Position numbers and translations under genes: made by a program. Below the pieces are notes generated by a model. That model saw nothing but the letters and a program-made list of their open reading frames with translations, was not told the origin of the DNA and ran no database searches. Source: JACMLD01 sp044227095 (GTDB taxonomy: Bacteria; Bacteroidota; Bacteroidia; Chitinophagales; Chitinophagaceae). Taken from it: 64,000 bases of DNA. This document shows positions 36,373 through 46,900 of the stretch, piece by piece. How positions within the stretch are numbered: position 1 is the stretch's first letter; each line of letters begins with the position of its first letter. The stretch spans positions 3,596,001 to 3,660,000 of the forward strand of contig JBGAFV010000001.1 in NCBI GenBank assembly GCA_044227095.1, read 5' to 3'.

Positions 36373-37092
36373 TTATTCACTGAAAAAAATTAATCCAGTA
36401 ACGTTATCTTTTGAGTCGTTAAAAATAGCTGGGTCAAATTTTTTCTTAAAATTTGAGTAATTGTTTTCTCTTAATTCATTTAATAAGTCATTTGTAGAAT
36501 AATATGTAAGCATTCCGTCAGAATATAAAATCCCTTTAAAAGTTTCCGCCTTTTGCATCCTAATTATTTCTGGTAAGTAAGATTTTGAATCACCGCCAAT
36601 AGAGCGAACGACAGTATGGGTCAACCTGCTGATCTCTTCTGGCTTAATTGTTATCTGCGCATCCTTTAAGACATTCAGTAGTGTATGTTCTTTTGAGCTA
36701 TAAGCATTACTTCCGTTAATCAACGTAATTTTAATATCGCCGGCCCAAAAAATAAAAATACAGTCATCGCTAAATAATATTCCACCAACTGTTGCACCAG
36801 CATTGTGGAGTCTTTCTTTTATTTTTCTGTGGGCATTCAAAAATGAAAACTCAATTCTTTGTTCAACATCAATCTCTTTGCCTGTCTTGATATAATTAGA
36901 AATTTCTTCAATTGCCATTTCTGCTGCTAAATGACCATCAGCATAACCACCCATACCGTCAGCCAACAAAAGAAGATAGGAATGCTCATCTATCTGCGAA
37001 TGGTAATACCGATCCTCATTCGACTGACGAAGGCCTTGATTGGTAAAGGAAATAATATCAAGTTTATATTGCTTCAACTGTGCTTCCTCCAT
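36373..37092 (-). CDS. PP2C-family serine/threonine phosphatase
   Basis: The 239-residue protein carries PP2C motifs: FTNQGLRQSNEDRYYH (motif 1, metal Asp), LLLLADGMGGYADGHLAAEM (motif 2, DGMGG), FWAGDIKITLI and the final KDNVTGLIFF (metal Asp). It should dephosphorylate Ser/Thr, most plausibly targets of the kinase in the same operon or the kinase itself. It is the last gene; its start lies 29 nt inside the ATPase gene, so they are translationally coupled. Cytosolic. Confidence 0.9.
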   Translation of the reverse strand: MEEAQLKQYKLDIISFTNQGLRQSNEDRYYHSQIDEHSYLLLLADGMGGYADGHLAAEMAIEEISNYIKTGKEIDVEQRIEFSFLNAHRKIKERLHNAGATVGGILFSDDCIFIFWAGDIKITLINGSNAYSSKEHTLLNVLKDAQITIKPEEISRLTHTVVRSIGGDSKSYLPEIIRMQKAETFKGILYSDGMLTYYSTNDLLNELRENNYSNFKKKFDPAIFNDSKDNVTGLIFFSE

Positions 37093-40000
37093 GTTTAGTT
37101 ACTCGTGGCCGGGTGAATATTTTAATCGGTCTTGTCATAATCAATTTGTCAGTGGATTTGGTTGCCCATATAAATGCTTCACCTGGCGCTAATGAGGCAA
37201 GATCATTTGCATTAATTTCAGCAGCAGGAGTAATTGATTTTTGAATATGCTTTAACCATTGAGGACTGTTAAATTTGTGCATAATAAGAATACTGCTTAG
37301 TTCAATAATTTCATTTGGTAAGCTTGGGGGGTCCTGACTCGCAATCATGATAGACACGCCTTTATGACGCATTTCACGTATCGCTGTAACTATTGTACTT
37401 GTTAGGTCTTTATTTCCCATATACTTATGAGCCTCATCAAATACAATAAACTTATTGAAACTCTTGCCAGCAACTTCTCTTACACCTGAAAAAATATTCA
37501 GCATAATGACAAACAGACCCAAAGCCTCATCACGTTCAATAAATTCATCCCTCAGATCTATTATTAATAACCTGCCAGGTTTTAAATTGTCTTTAAGACT
37601 GTAGGTATCGTCAATATAATGCGATGCAAAATTCAATCTTTGCTGGGCTAGCGCTCTTTGGGCATTAGTTAAAAGTAATGAAGCATCAATTCTTGTCCTT
37701 AATTCAGCAATTGTAATGTTGGTTCTTATCTCCCGCATTATTGCTTTCAATTGCCTAACGTAGGTTGCGTCATTACCTATAGCTCCCAGCAAGAACATCC
37801 AATCTTGTACATTCAATTCTTTTGAATTAAATGCAATTTGTTTAATTTCAATGGAAGAAAATTGCTTTCTCCTTTCCTCAATTTTATCTGCCGGTACAAA
37901 CAAAATAATGTCATCCAACTTGTCAGGATCTGCTCCATATTTCGATTTGAGCATTGCTATTTCCTTTTCTTTATCATTTGGATAAATCATTGAAGTTGCC
38001 TCTGGTGAATAATCCATTGTTTCACTGTAATGAAATATTACTCCTGATAATGGTGCCGGTAGTTTATTGATTGATGGGAATTGCTTCAACATCATTTCAG
38101 TTATAGTGCCAATGGTATAACTTTTTCCACCTCCCTGAACACCAAAAAGACTAATCGTATTTGTTTCATTAGCATCGATGGCAATACTTTTGCCCTGGAT
38201 AGACTTTCCAATAATTCCATACTGTTCGCTGTCGCTCGTTTTGCCTATTATGGTGTCATAAATGGGGTAATTGACTGTGCTATCTGTATTGTCTTGTTTG
38301 TCATGAATTATTACTTCTTCGCTGCTGATGATTGGTATTTCAGGTTCTTCTACTAAATTTTCAACTGATTGGGGTTGCGTCGCTTTTGACGGAGTTGAAT
38401 AAGGTTCAGTACTAACGGTTGCAAATTTTTGTATAAACGGAGATAATTCTTCAGTGGACCCAAAGTAGTCAGTTATAGCCAAATCCTCATCTGCTTTTTC
38501 AAGTCTTTTTGTATTCAAATCAGAATCTGGATTCAAAATCTCCGAAATAAGCTTTGACCCAAAAGTAAAATAGGTAAGATCGCTATTTATCTCTTCCTTA
38601 TGATGCCTTTTAGAAGATGAAAAATCATATATCAATCCTAACTCCCTGAAAGTCATCTGAAATCCTGAGTCAAGTGACTGAACGAAAGTCAAATAATACT
38701 CTGAAGTATTGGGGCTCAAATGCTGGTAACGAATTGCCCTATATATGTAAAACTCCAAAAGGGATTTAAGTTCTTTATTTTTAATTGTGCGATCTAATCG
38801 ATTATATGAAACGGAATTCTGTGGGTCAAAATGTTCTTTCAAAGCCAAAATGGTATTATCCATTTGTTCCTTCATTTTATCTTTCAAATCTGATGCATCA
38901 ACAGTTGATAATGATTTTCTGCATTTCACTTCTATTACTGTAAAGTCAATCGACCTCTTTTCAGTATCAATCTTGACAAGCAAATGATCTGCACGACTTT
39001 TATTATCCGAATTTAATCCTGCGAATAAATTTTGGTGCAGATCGATAGGAATTAGAAATGAATTTGTTAGAATACCTTTTTTTTCCAGGACTCTTTTTGT
39101 GAAAGCAGCACCAACTACTTCAAACGCTTTGTTCTTTCCAGAATTTAGTTGCATCACCAACGAGCTACTAACTGCCCGTAGATCTTCCAAGAGCATTCTA
39201 AGCATACCATTATGACCTTCACTGTCAATAGGGATGTCATAAGCTTTGAAATGAGGCCCTAACAATCCAACAATTTCAGATGTAGGTCTTGTTGTGAGAT
39301 AGCTTGAAACTCCCGTAATTTCTTCCCCTGGTATATAATCAAGCAAAAACGGAATCTCGCCATCTTTACCAGGTAAATCATAAACTTCTGGACCAAGGTT
39401 CCTGTCAAACGTCACAACCCAATCAGAATAATCATGAATATTATTAATTAAAACCTTGTCGGCTTCCCTCAGTAATAGGGAGGTTGCAGGAATAGCTTCA
39501 GTGTATTTAGATGCCAGCGCACCTGCAACAAATATTTGGATTGATTCAAAAATGCTCACAGATTTGTTGACCTGATCAGAGTCAAATTTATTTGGGTAAA
39601 TAAATTTATTCCATTGAATTTCGCCTCCGTTTTCAGTTACCTCAATCGCTGGTGAAACTATAAGTCCATTTAGAAAAAAGGATACTTCTTTTCTGGTTGG
39701 TTTAAAAAGTTCAGTCTTTGACGGAAAGGGACTTATCACAAAGCTAATATGCGAGCTAAAGTCACCGGGGTTTACTAAAAATTCTCTTATAGAATTTATT
39801 GAAAATCGCAATTTGGGAAATAGGCGATTTGATGAAGGTTGTGAAAATGCTTCCGCCTCTTCAGACACATTAAACTCTGGGTTTAATAGATTTTTTAAAC
39901 CTTCTCCCTGATCAATAATACTATTGTCACCTTTAAACAGCCTTATTTCATATCTCAATTGCTTGTAAAGGGGATCTGACTCAAGGTCTATCAGTGCATT

Positions 40001-42412
40001 TGAAAATGCTATCGCATCACCAGCATTGAAAATATTAATAACTAAACAATCCGTATAAGGGTGTTGAGAAATGTAATTTTTAAGATGCCGGATGATGAGC
40101 GTTTCAGAAACTTCATTATCAATTCTGTTTTCTTTATTGATATTTAAAATTTTTGAAAGGAAGGTTTTGATTTGCCTGTTGACTGAAGTTAGGGCGTGGG
40201 ATTCTTTATCATCTTCTACCGAACTTAGATACACGCCCCATCCATAAGATAGTTCCCCTGCGTATTGATATGGATGTTTGCTTTCATCATCAAGTAAGAT
40301 CAGCGGATTGTTTTCCGGAGTGAGATCCTGTAAAAAGAAATTGTTGAGATTATTAAACCACTCTTTTCTAAATTTTGGGTTGTCTACTGTTTTACCTTCC
40401 CAATCGCTGTACAGATCAATATGATTTAAGAACCATGCAAGTCTAAGCGGATGTAAAGGTGAAAGCAATTTTACAGAAAGCGGCCTGTTGTCATCCAACC
40501 TTGTCTGCAGCGATGTAATATCAAGGGACTGCAATTGCAGCAATAAAGTATGCAGTTCTTTTGCTTCCTGAATATTCTCAGGAGACAATTGTTTAAATTT
40601 TTCTCTTAATAAATTAGTCCAGTTAAATACTTCATCCAGGTAAGTGAGCGCTAAAACATAAAATTCATTAATGGATGTGGTAAATAGAACGCCGGATTTG
40701 CCTGGCGCTGAATTATTAATGGCTTCAAATAATTCTTTCCTCGCATTGAGAAGTGCTGAGGGGGCTAACTGATTTAATAAATCAAATGATTCAAATTTTA
40801 AAGAGCTTAGGGATACCTGAGAAGGGTTATTTGACGCAACTGCTATAGCACGACCCAACTGATCGCTGTATTTTATAAATAGTCGCTCAATTTGGTAAAG
40901 CTTACCAGATAGATTTATTTGGTAGTCGTGTTTTGAGTCATAACGAACGTGGAAAATTGTATTCGTTGCTTCCGATGGATTTCCGATCCATTGGTTTGTT
41001 CCATCTTCAGTAATTGGCTCACTGAGGATTATCCCATTTTTTAATTGGTCTATCCTGAATTTAAAGTAAGCTTGAAAAACATTATTAAGCTTATCCTTTC
41101 GAACACTTTCCTTCTCCTCCTTTTCATCGGTAACAGTTAAATAAAAGTCTTCGCTATCACAGGTGAGTTTTCTTTCAATACTATTCTTATCTGCATCTGG
41201 GTTATTTGCTTTTAAATCTTGCCAATGTTTTTCAACTGAATCATCCTTAAATCTGTCGTCAGAATTTAAAACAACATTATTTGCGTCCTCAGCCAGCACC
41301 TTTATGAAATACGTGCCTTCGGTTAAAATGTTTGCGTCAACAGTAAAATTCAAATCTTTGTAAAGAAGTCTGCTGGTTGAATTTTTAACCTTTTTTAGTT
41401 CCTGAACAAATTCACCAGCTGCACCATTAGATGCCATAAGTATTAGCCTGAAATACGCTAATTCCTGGATGTCCTTAATTGTAGGGGTTGTAGTTATGCG
41501 GATTTTCGCTTTGGAGCTTTTTCCCATCGGTACGTGCAGACATTTCACACCTTCCACTATTTTAAAATCAGAAGACTTTATTTCTTCCACATTCAACCTT
41601 ACAGTATTTACATTCAAATCCGGAATTGGCCAATTAGCAAAATTAAGTTTTGGTTCTAAAGTCTTAATTTTTGTAACAAGTTCCTTTCTGCTTAATATAT
41701 TACCAGATGACTTGAAAAAGCTAACGATATCCTTTTGAATTGAATTTCTTTCTAAAGGCAGTTCTTTAATCCGCTCAAAAATTGTACGGTTAAAGTCGGA
41801 CAGTTTTTGTGTACTGATATTATTGAAATTCAGTCTCGCTCTAATTTTTGCATCTTCACTTGACAAAATACCATCTGGTATTAAACCAAGGTGATTTAGA
41901 TTTTCACCGACAGCAATCCGTTCCCAATCTGCTTCTTCAATACCTAACAAAAATTGAATGCGGTCACTCAGTGAGATTGAGCCAAGGTAGTTAAAGACAT
42001 CTTCGATAAGCGATTTTGTTGCCGGTGGAGCTTTAAGTAGAAGCAGAGTTAAAAGGTCTGCATCTATTCCTTGCAAACTTATATCCTTAAAAGTTGCATT
42101 CCCGAAGGAGTCTTCGGCTGCAGTTCTGCTGGTTGCAGGAATCACAACAAGAAGTGGCTTTGCCTCTATGTTTCGTAGTTCGACAAGTTTAGTTGGTGAA
42201 ACAAAATCAGATCCTTCAATAGTGTCTGAAAGTATGAACGAATCAATTTTAGGAAAATTGGATCTGATTTTTATTAGTAATGGTAACACCTGTTCTTTAC
42301 CAAGCCCTGTAATTTTAATACAATGTCCAGGCAGGCAATTAGCTAACTCACCCTTATATTTTTCAATGATAAGTTCAACAATATATTCGTAATATTTTTG
42401 CGTATGGGTCAT
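37064..42412 (-). CDS. Giant HerA/DUF87-like ATPase, MADS MAD8-like
   Basis: This 1782-residue protein has a C-terminal P-loop motor: ISLFGVQGGGKSYTIGTITEM (Walker A, near 1427), FIVFDEAHKYMG (Walker B, near 1660) and SIMIASQDPPSLP (sensor). This is the HerA/FtsK-type DUF87 pattern. Near residue 1150 a segment IDFTVIEVKCRKSLSTVDAS resembles a PD-(D/E)xK core, so a nuclease function is possible. The first ~1100 residues are unrecognised. Context (HsdM, HsdS, kinase) and size suggest the ATP-binding MAD8 subunit of MADS, recalled from memory and not verified. It follows the 516-residue gene by 6 nt. Confidence 0.75.
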   Translation of the reverse strand: MTHTQKYYEYIVELIIEKYKGELANCLPGHCIKITGLGKEQVLPLLIKIRSNFPKIDSFILSDTIEGSDFVSPTKLVELRNIEAKPLLVVIPATSRTAAEDSFGNATFKDISLQGIDADLLTLLLLKAPPATKSLIEDVFNYLGSISLSDRIQFLLGIEEADWERIAVGENLNHLGLIPDGILSSEDAKIRARLNFNNISTQKLSDFNRTIFERIKELPLERNSIQKDIVSFFKSSGNILSRKELVTKIKTLEPKLNFANWPIPDLNVNTVRLNVEEIKSSDFKIVEGVKCLHVPMGKSSKAKIRITTTPTIKDIQELAYFRLILMASNGAAGEFVQELKKVKNSTSRLLYKDLNFTVDANILTEGTYFIKVLAEDANNVVLNSDDRFKDDSVEKHWQDLKANNPDADKNSIERKLTCDSEDFYLTVTDEKEEKESVRKDKLNNVFQAYFKFRIDQLKNGIILSEPITEDGTNQWIGNPSEATNTIFHVRYDSKHDYQINLSGKLYQIERLFIKYSDQLGRAIAVASNNPSQVSLSSLKFESFDLLNQLAPSALLNARKELFEAINNSAPGKSGVLFTTSINEFYVLALTYLDEVFNWTNLLREKFKQLSPENIQEAKELHTLLLQLQSLDITSLQTRLDDNRPLSVKLLSPLHPLRLAWFLNHIDLYSDWEGKTVDNPKFRKEWFNNLNNFFLQDLTPENNPLILLDDESKHPYQYAGELSYGWGVYLSSVEDDKESHALTSVNRQIKTFLSKILNINKENRIDNEVSETLIIRHLKNYISQHPYTDCLVINIFNAGDAIAFSNALIDLESDPLYKQLRYEIRLFKGDNSIIDQGEGLKNLLNPEFNVSEEAEAFSQPSSNRLFPKLRFSINSIREFLVNPGDFSSHISFVISPFPSKTELFKPTRKEVSFFLNGLIVSPAIEVTENGGEIQWNKFIYPNKFDSDQVNKSVSIFESIQIFVAGALASKYTEAIPATSLLLREADKVLINNIHDYSDWVVTFDRNLGPEVYDLPGKDGEIPFLLDYIPGEEITGVSSYLTTRPTSEIVGLLGPHFKAYDIPIDSEGHNGMLRMLLEDLRAVSSSLVMQLNSGKNKAFEVVGAAFTKRVLEKKGILTNSFLIPIDLHQNLFAGLNSDNKSRADHLLVKIDTEKRSIDFTVIEVKCRKSLSTVDASDLKDKMKEQMDNTILALKEHFDPQNSVSYNRLDRTIKNKELKSLLEFYIYRAIRYQHLSPNTSEYYLTFVQSLDSGFQMTFRELGLIYDFSSSKRHHKEEINSDLTYFTFGSKLISEILNPDSDLNTKRLEKADEDLAITDYFGSTEELSPFIQKFATVSTEPYSTPSKATQPQSVENLVEEPEIPIISSEEVIIHDKQDNTDSTVNYPIYDTIIGKTSDSEQYGIIGKSIQGKSIAIDANETNTISLFGVQGGGKSYTIGTITEMMLKQFPSINKLPAPLSGVIFHYSETMDYSPEATSMIYPNDKEKEIAMLKSKYGADPDKLDDIILFVPADKIEERRKQFSSIEIKQIAFNSKELNVQDWMFLLGAIGNDATYVRQLKAIMREIRTNITIAELRTRIDASLLLTNAQRALAQQRLNFASHYIDDTYSLKDNLKPGRLLIIDLRDEFIERDEALGLFVIMLNIFSGVREVAGKSFNKFIVFDEAHKYMGNKDLTSTIVTAIREMRHKGVSIMIASQDPPSLPNEIIELSSILIMHKFNSPQWLKHIQKSITPAAEINANDLASLAPGEAFIWATKSTDKLIMTRPIKIFTRPRVTKHGGSTVEAI

Positions 42413-42418
42413 GGGTTA

Positions 42419-43969
42419 TTATATTTCGTAGCGGGGTCTTATTTTTTGAAGAATGAATGCATCACTTAAGTCATTGTAAAATCCTATTTGTCGCAGCTTG
42501 TTTTTAAACGCCTCAACATTTTCTTTAAATGCCTCTATCGTGTTCAAGTCTGCATTTTCAAACCTTTGTTCATTTAAACCATTAATAATTAGCCCATACC
42601 TCTCTCTAAATATTTGCATTAACTCTTCAATAGAAACAGTCTTAGACGAAAGATGGCTATCGGTTGTATCCAATAAATTTATTTGTGTAAGAGTTTCCAA
42701 AAGGCGAGTTCCTAAAACAAATCTTCTGGGGTGACGCTTACTTCTGCCTTGAGCCATAAAACCCCGCTCATTATTTTTGTTTGACAAGTTATCTATCATC
42801 TGGACGTGAAATCGATACTGGTAATTTCCTCTCAACCTCATTAGTAACTCGGTGTATCTCGAAAAACTTGAATCCTCATAGTCTGCAAATTCACTTACTA
42901 ATGCTCTGTCGTCTTCATCCCACCCTGCATATAGGGAATCCCATTGAACTTGATAGTACATTTCCAATTCAGGTCGACGTTTTAATAGTGCAGACAAGGC
43001 TGCTTCAACATTAGCTGTATTATTCTTTTCTAATTTAAGAAACCTTAAAGCGGCATTAATTTGGAATGTCGACTTTATATATTCATACAGTCCGTTATTC
43101 ATCCTGTCAGCATCTGAACAGGAAATAGCCGCTATTTTGGACTCGTAGTTATCAGTTACATCTAAGACGATACTCCAGTCATCTTCAATGTTAATTACAC
43201 CCTGACTAACCATTTTAGGCAGTACTTCTATTAACTTCTGTATGTAAAGTGAAAGGTGAAAAGCAGTAATAGTTTTAAAATAATCTAGAAGGACATTACG
43301 GGGTATAATTTTTTTGTATAAAAGCAGTCTCCTTACGTCCTCACAAAATAACAAAGCTTGCTTTTCAAGAATTGGTGTAATATTTTGAACACCAGTACCA
43401 CTTTGAATAAAATCTCTAGATTTAATATCTTTTATAAGCATTAATATCCCGAGACTATCAACATCAATATTCTCATAGAGGTTAATCTTGTTAGTATTTT
43501 TATCCCAACCATCTGAGAGGAATTTTTTAAGCTCATCTCTGACAAGTGGATCAAAATTGAGCATATTGTATACTTGATCAGCAGTATTATAATCCCTTGC
43601 GCTTGCAGCATTTCTCAGTTTGTAGCTTTCTAAATGTATTGGGCGCAATGATGATATTTTTTCTTTGTCGATTTTGCCACGGTTTACCATATTCAGAAGG
43701 TTGCACCGCAACCAAAACTCAACAGCTTCCGGGTTTTCTTTGAACCCTGTAATTTCACCACGCTCTTCCAGCACAGAAAATATCCTCTTTACCGAATCTA
43801 TATCAACATCCTTTTTACTTCCAGATACAGTCAGTTGCTTCGGCCTAACTCCATTAGTATTAAGCAACATAAAAAGGTTGAGAAGAATATTTTCAACATT
43901 TACAGCTTTTGCGTCTGCTGCAAAAATTAACTCATTTCGAAATATGGCTTCTTGCTGATTTATTTTCAT
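42419..43969 (-). CDS. Unknown 516-residue protein, MADS MAD7-like
   Basis: The protein is soluble and helical, with an N-terminal winged-helix-like stretch (VENILLNLFMLLNTNGVRPK...DSVKRIFSVLEERGEITGF, residues 25-75) and no recognised catalytic motif. A basic patch RSKRHPRRFVLGTRLLE near 415 may touch nucleic acid. It sits 1 nt after the kinase and 6 nt before the giant ATPase, the place and size I recall for MAD7 of MADS. Function unknown. Confidence 0.65.
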   Translation of the reverse strand: MKINQQEAIFRNELIFAADAKAVNVENILLNLFMLLNTNGVRPKQLTVSGSKKDVDIDSVKRIFSVLEERGEITGFKENPEAVEFWLRCNLLNMVNRGKIDKEKISSLRPIHLESYKLRNAASARDYNTADQVYNMLNFDPLVRDELKKFLSDGWDKNTNKINLYENIDVDSLGILMLIKDIKSRDFIQSGTGVQNITPILEKQALLFCEDVRRLLLYKKIIPRNVLLDYFKTITAFHLSLYIQKLIEVLPKMVSQGVINIEDDWSIVLDVTDNYESKIAAISCSDADRMNNGLYEYIKSTFQINAALRFLKLEKNNTANVEAALSALLKRRPELEMYYQVQWDSLYAGWDEDDRALVSEFADYEDSSFSRYTELLMRLRGNYQYRFHVQMIDNLSNKNNERGFMAQGRSKRHPRRFVLGTRLLETLTQINLLDTTDSHLSSKTVSIEELMQIFRERYGLIINGLNEQRFENADLNTIEAFKENVEAFKNKLRQIGFYNDLSDAFILQKIRPRYEI

Positions 43970-43970
43970 G

Positions 43971-46900
43971 TTAAGATGCTGATAAGTTTAAGGCTTTTAT
44001 TTGAAGCTTGTTAGTTTCATTGTAGCTCACCATATATAATTCCCTGTTGTCCCTGGTAACCACCACTTCCTTATACGGCTTGTTTTCAAGTAGATTTTTA
44101 AATATTTGCAGTTCTACAAAACGGCCTTTCAAATCGTTTAAAGACGGGCTGTAGCCCTTGCCAATAAAACTAAGCATTTCATAAAGGTCTAGTGAGACTG
44201 AGAGACTGACCTTTTTATCCGAAATACTTCTGAAGGTCAAACTGTCTGGTTCATACTCTAAGTAATCAACCAAATGAGTAGATTCATTAATAACTAATTC
44301 AAAATCACTAAGGGGAAATAACCTGAATGATTTTCCAAATGGGTCATTTATGTGTGCAGATGATAGCACCAGGTACTTTGAATAAATTTCCGCTCTGTCA
44401 CAACCTTCATTCAATGAAATCGCTTTTGAAATATTCTTTAAGGTAGCACGAAGCATAGCTTCGTGTTTGCCATTAGCAATAGTTCCGGGTATTAATATGC
44501 TATGGAATACCGGAGCAGACCGGTAAGGAAGCCTTTGCAAAAAATTGATTTTACCTTCAAAAAACTGGTGCCTTTTAAATATCCTATGAAGTTCAAGCAT
44601 ATTATTTAAGACATCTTCCGTTTGGTCATGCGAAGCAACAAATACCTTGCTTGCATTAAATTGAGATAATAATGAAAACGTTCTGTCGGCAAATTCAATA
44701 AAGGATTTGTCCTTGTGATTTCCGAAAAATAAATCCCTATCCAAGTTAGGAGTTGAGACTGCTGCAATATCGGTTTCCCTTAACAGCCGAACCAATCGAT
44801 CCTGATTGCCATTATCATCAGCATTTGCAGCGGTTACATTAAAGTAATGAAGTTTCCACCACTCTGAATTACTTTGTATGCGATCATACAATGCAGGAAT
44901 CTCGGTGCAATTATAATCTCTAGTTAGTAAGAATGAGATAAAGGACCTTAGATCCCTCATCGTAATATGCAATTCCCTTTTTAAGGCAACTATCCGAATT
45001 AGCCATTCAAGTCTGTTTATAATTTCATCGCCAGCTGCAGTATCACTTAAAGTGTCCACATTGTACTTGATGAAGCATTTTTCAGCTAAGGCGCAGGTCG
45101 TACATTTAGTCCAAAGTTGCTTATCAGTTAGTTTTTGTATTTGAGCCTTGAATAAACTTATGGTGTTAATGGAAGAAGCTACTATAGATCGGAGGTTTAA
45201 ATTGATAATGAGTAAACCCTCCGGAAGGTCTACACTACCAGCTTTATAAAAATATTCGTCTATTTTATTTGCAAGGCCTTCAAATTTGCCAGAGGTTTTT
45301 AAAAATTCTACCAACCTTCCTTCGTTTATAGCAATTATCCTTCCTTCTTTAGATCTACTATATGATGACAAGTTTTCAAAAGGCTCAAAAAATTCTTTAA
45401 GCACCTGGTCATTTATTCGCTCTGCCTCATCCTGCGACCCATCATAGTTGCTCTGATAATTTACACCTTGTATGATAAATTTTGCACCATTTTTATTTTG
45501 CAGTGGCTGTTTATTTTGGGCCTTATTTTCAATCTTTTTGATGAAGGCCGTTTTACCGTCACCTGCGTTTCCGGTAATGATTACGAGCTTGTATTTTCCA
45601 TCTAGTATATCCGGGATAAGTTTGTTATCTAATTTGGTGGGTGTATATGTAAGCTCATCAAAAGGCTCTTCCTTGGCACCAGCACGAGTGCCAGCATTTC
45701 CATGTCGTGATTGACTGAACAGTGTATTTATATAAGACACAAAATCCTCTCCATCAAAACCATCTTTCTTTCCTTCTTCGATTGGCGTAGGTTCCGCTTT
45801 TAAAATATTTTTATCACCAATGGCTTCAAGAGCAGCCAGCATATCAACTGCATCTTTAAACCTATCGTCAAATCTTGGTTGTATCGCTTTAAATAAAAAA
45901 TCAGCGAACTCATTTGATAGTGAGGAGTTAATTTCTCTTGGATGTACGGGCGGTTTCTCAAGCAAAGGCATTTTAATAGAGCCATTCCAGGGATAAGCTT
46001 TGCAAGCCAATTCATACAGGGTTATACCTAATGCAAAGGGATCTGCAGATTTATCCCAATTTACTTTGTAACCATCTGCTACAAGGTCAGGAGCCAGGTA
46101 AGGATGGGTGCCAACATGCTCTTTATTGTTTTCAAGTGCAGATGCAACGTTAAAGTCGATCAGTACAGATCTATCTTCATTATCAAAAACAATATTTTGT
46201 GGCTTTATATCTCTATGGTAAAGCGGTGGATTTTTCCCCTGCATTTCTACCAATGCACTTAAAATATCTTTGGCAACCTGGTAAACCCTAAATAAAGGCA
46301 AGCGCTTTTCACCTTTTGCATAATCCTTTAAATTCTCGCCGTCTAAATACTCCATTAAAGTATAAAATTGGCTGGATGGCAAAGTACCATTCCATACAAA
46401 CTTTACAATGTTGGGGTGCTGTAAATTAACCAAGGCCTGGTATTCGTCCATCACCGAAGAAGCATGAACACTCTCATGAAATACTTTCAACGCATAAATA
46501 GTATTACTGCGAAGGCTGTGCTTTACTTTATAAACCTGCGAATAGCCGCCGCTTCCTAATTTTCCATAAATGGTATAGTCCAGAATGCGGCTACCAACAT
46601 CAAATGTTTGTTCAGCAGCAGGTAACGCAGTCGATTTAGTTTCCTCCTTTGGAACCTCTGTAATGGATTGTTTTGCAAGAAAATCTTGCATTTCTTTCAG
46701 GCTCACCCAACGATCTTCAGGAGAGGTTCTAATACAATGATTACATAGTTCATCCAGCCATTTTGGAAGCGCTGGATTTACGTGAGAGGGAAGAAGATTA
46801 TCTGGTAGCTTACTACCTAGTTTTATCAATTCAAATGGCGATGCGAAAGGTACTTTGCCTACAAACAATTCATAAGCTAATACGCCAAGTGAATAAATAT

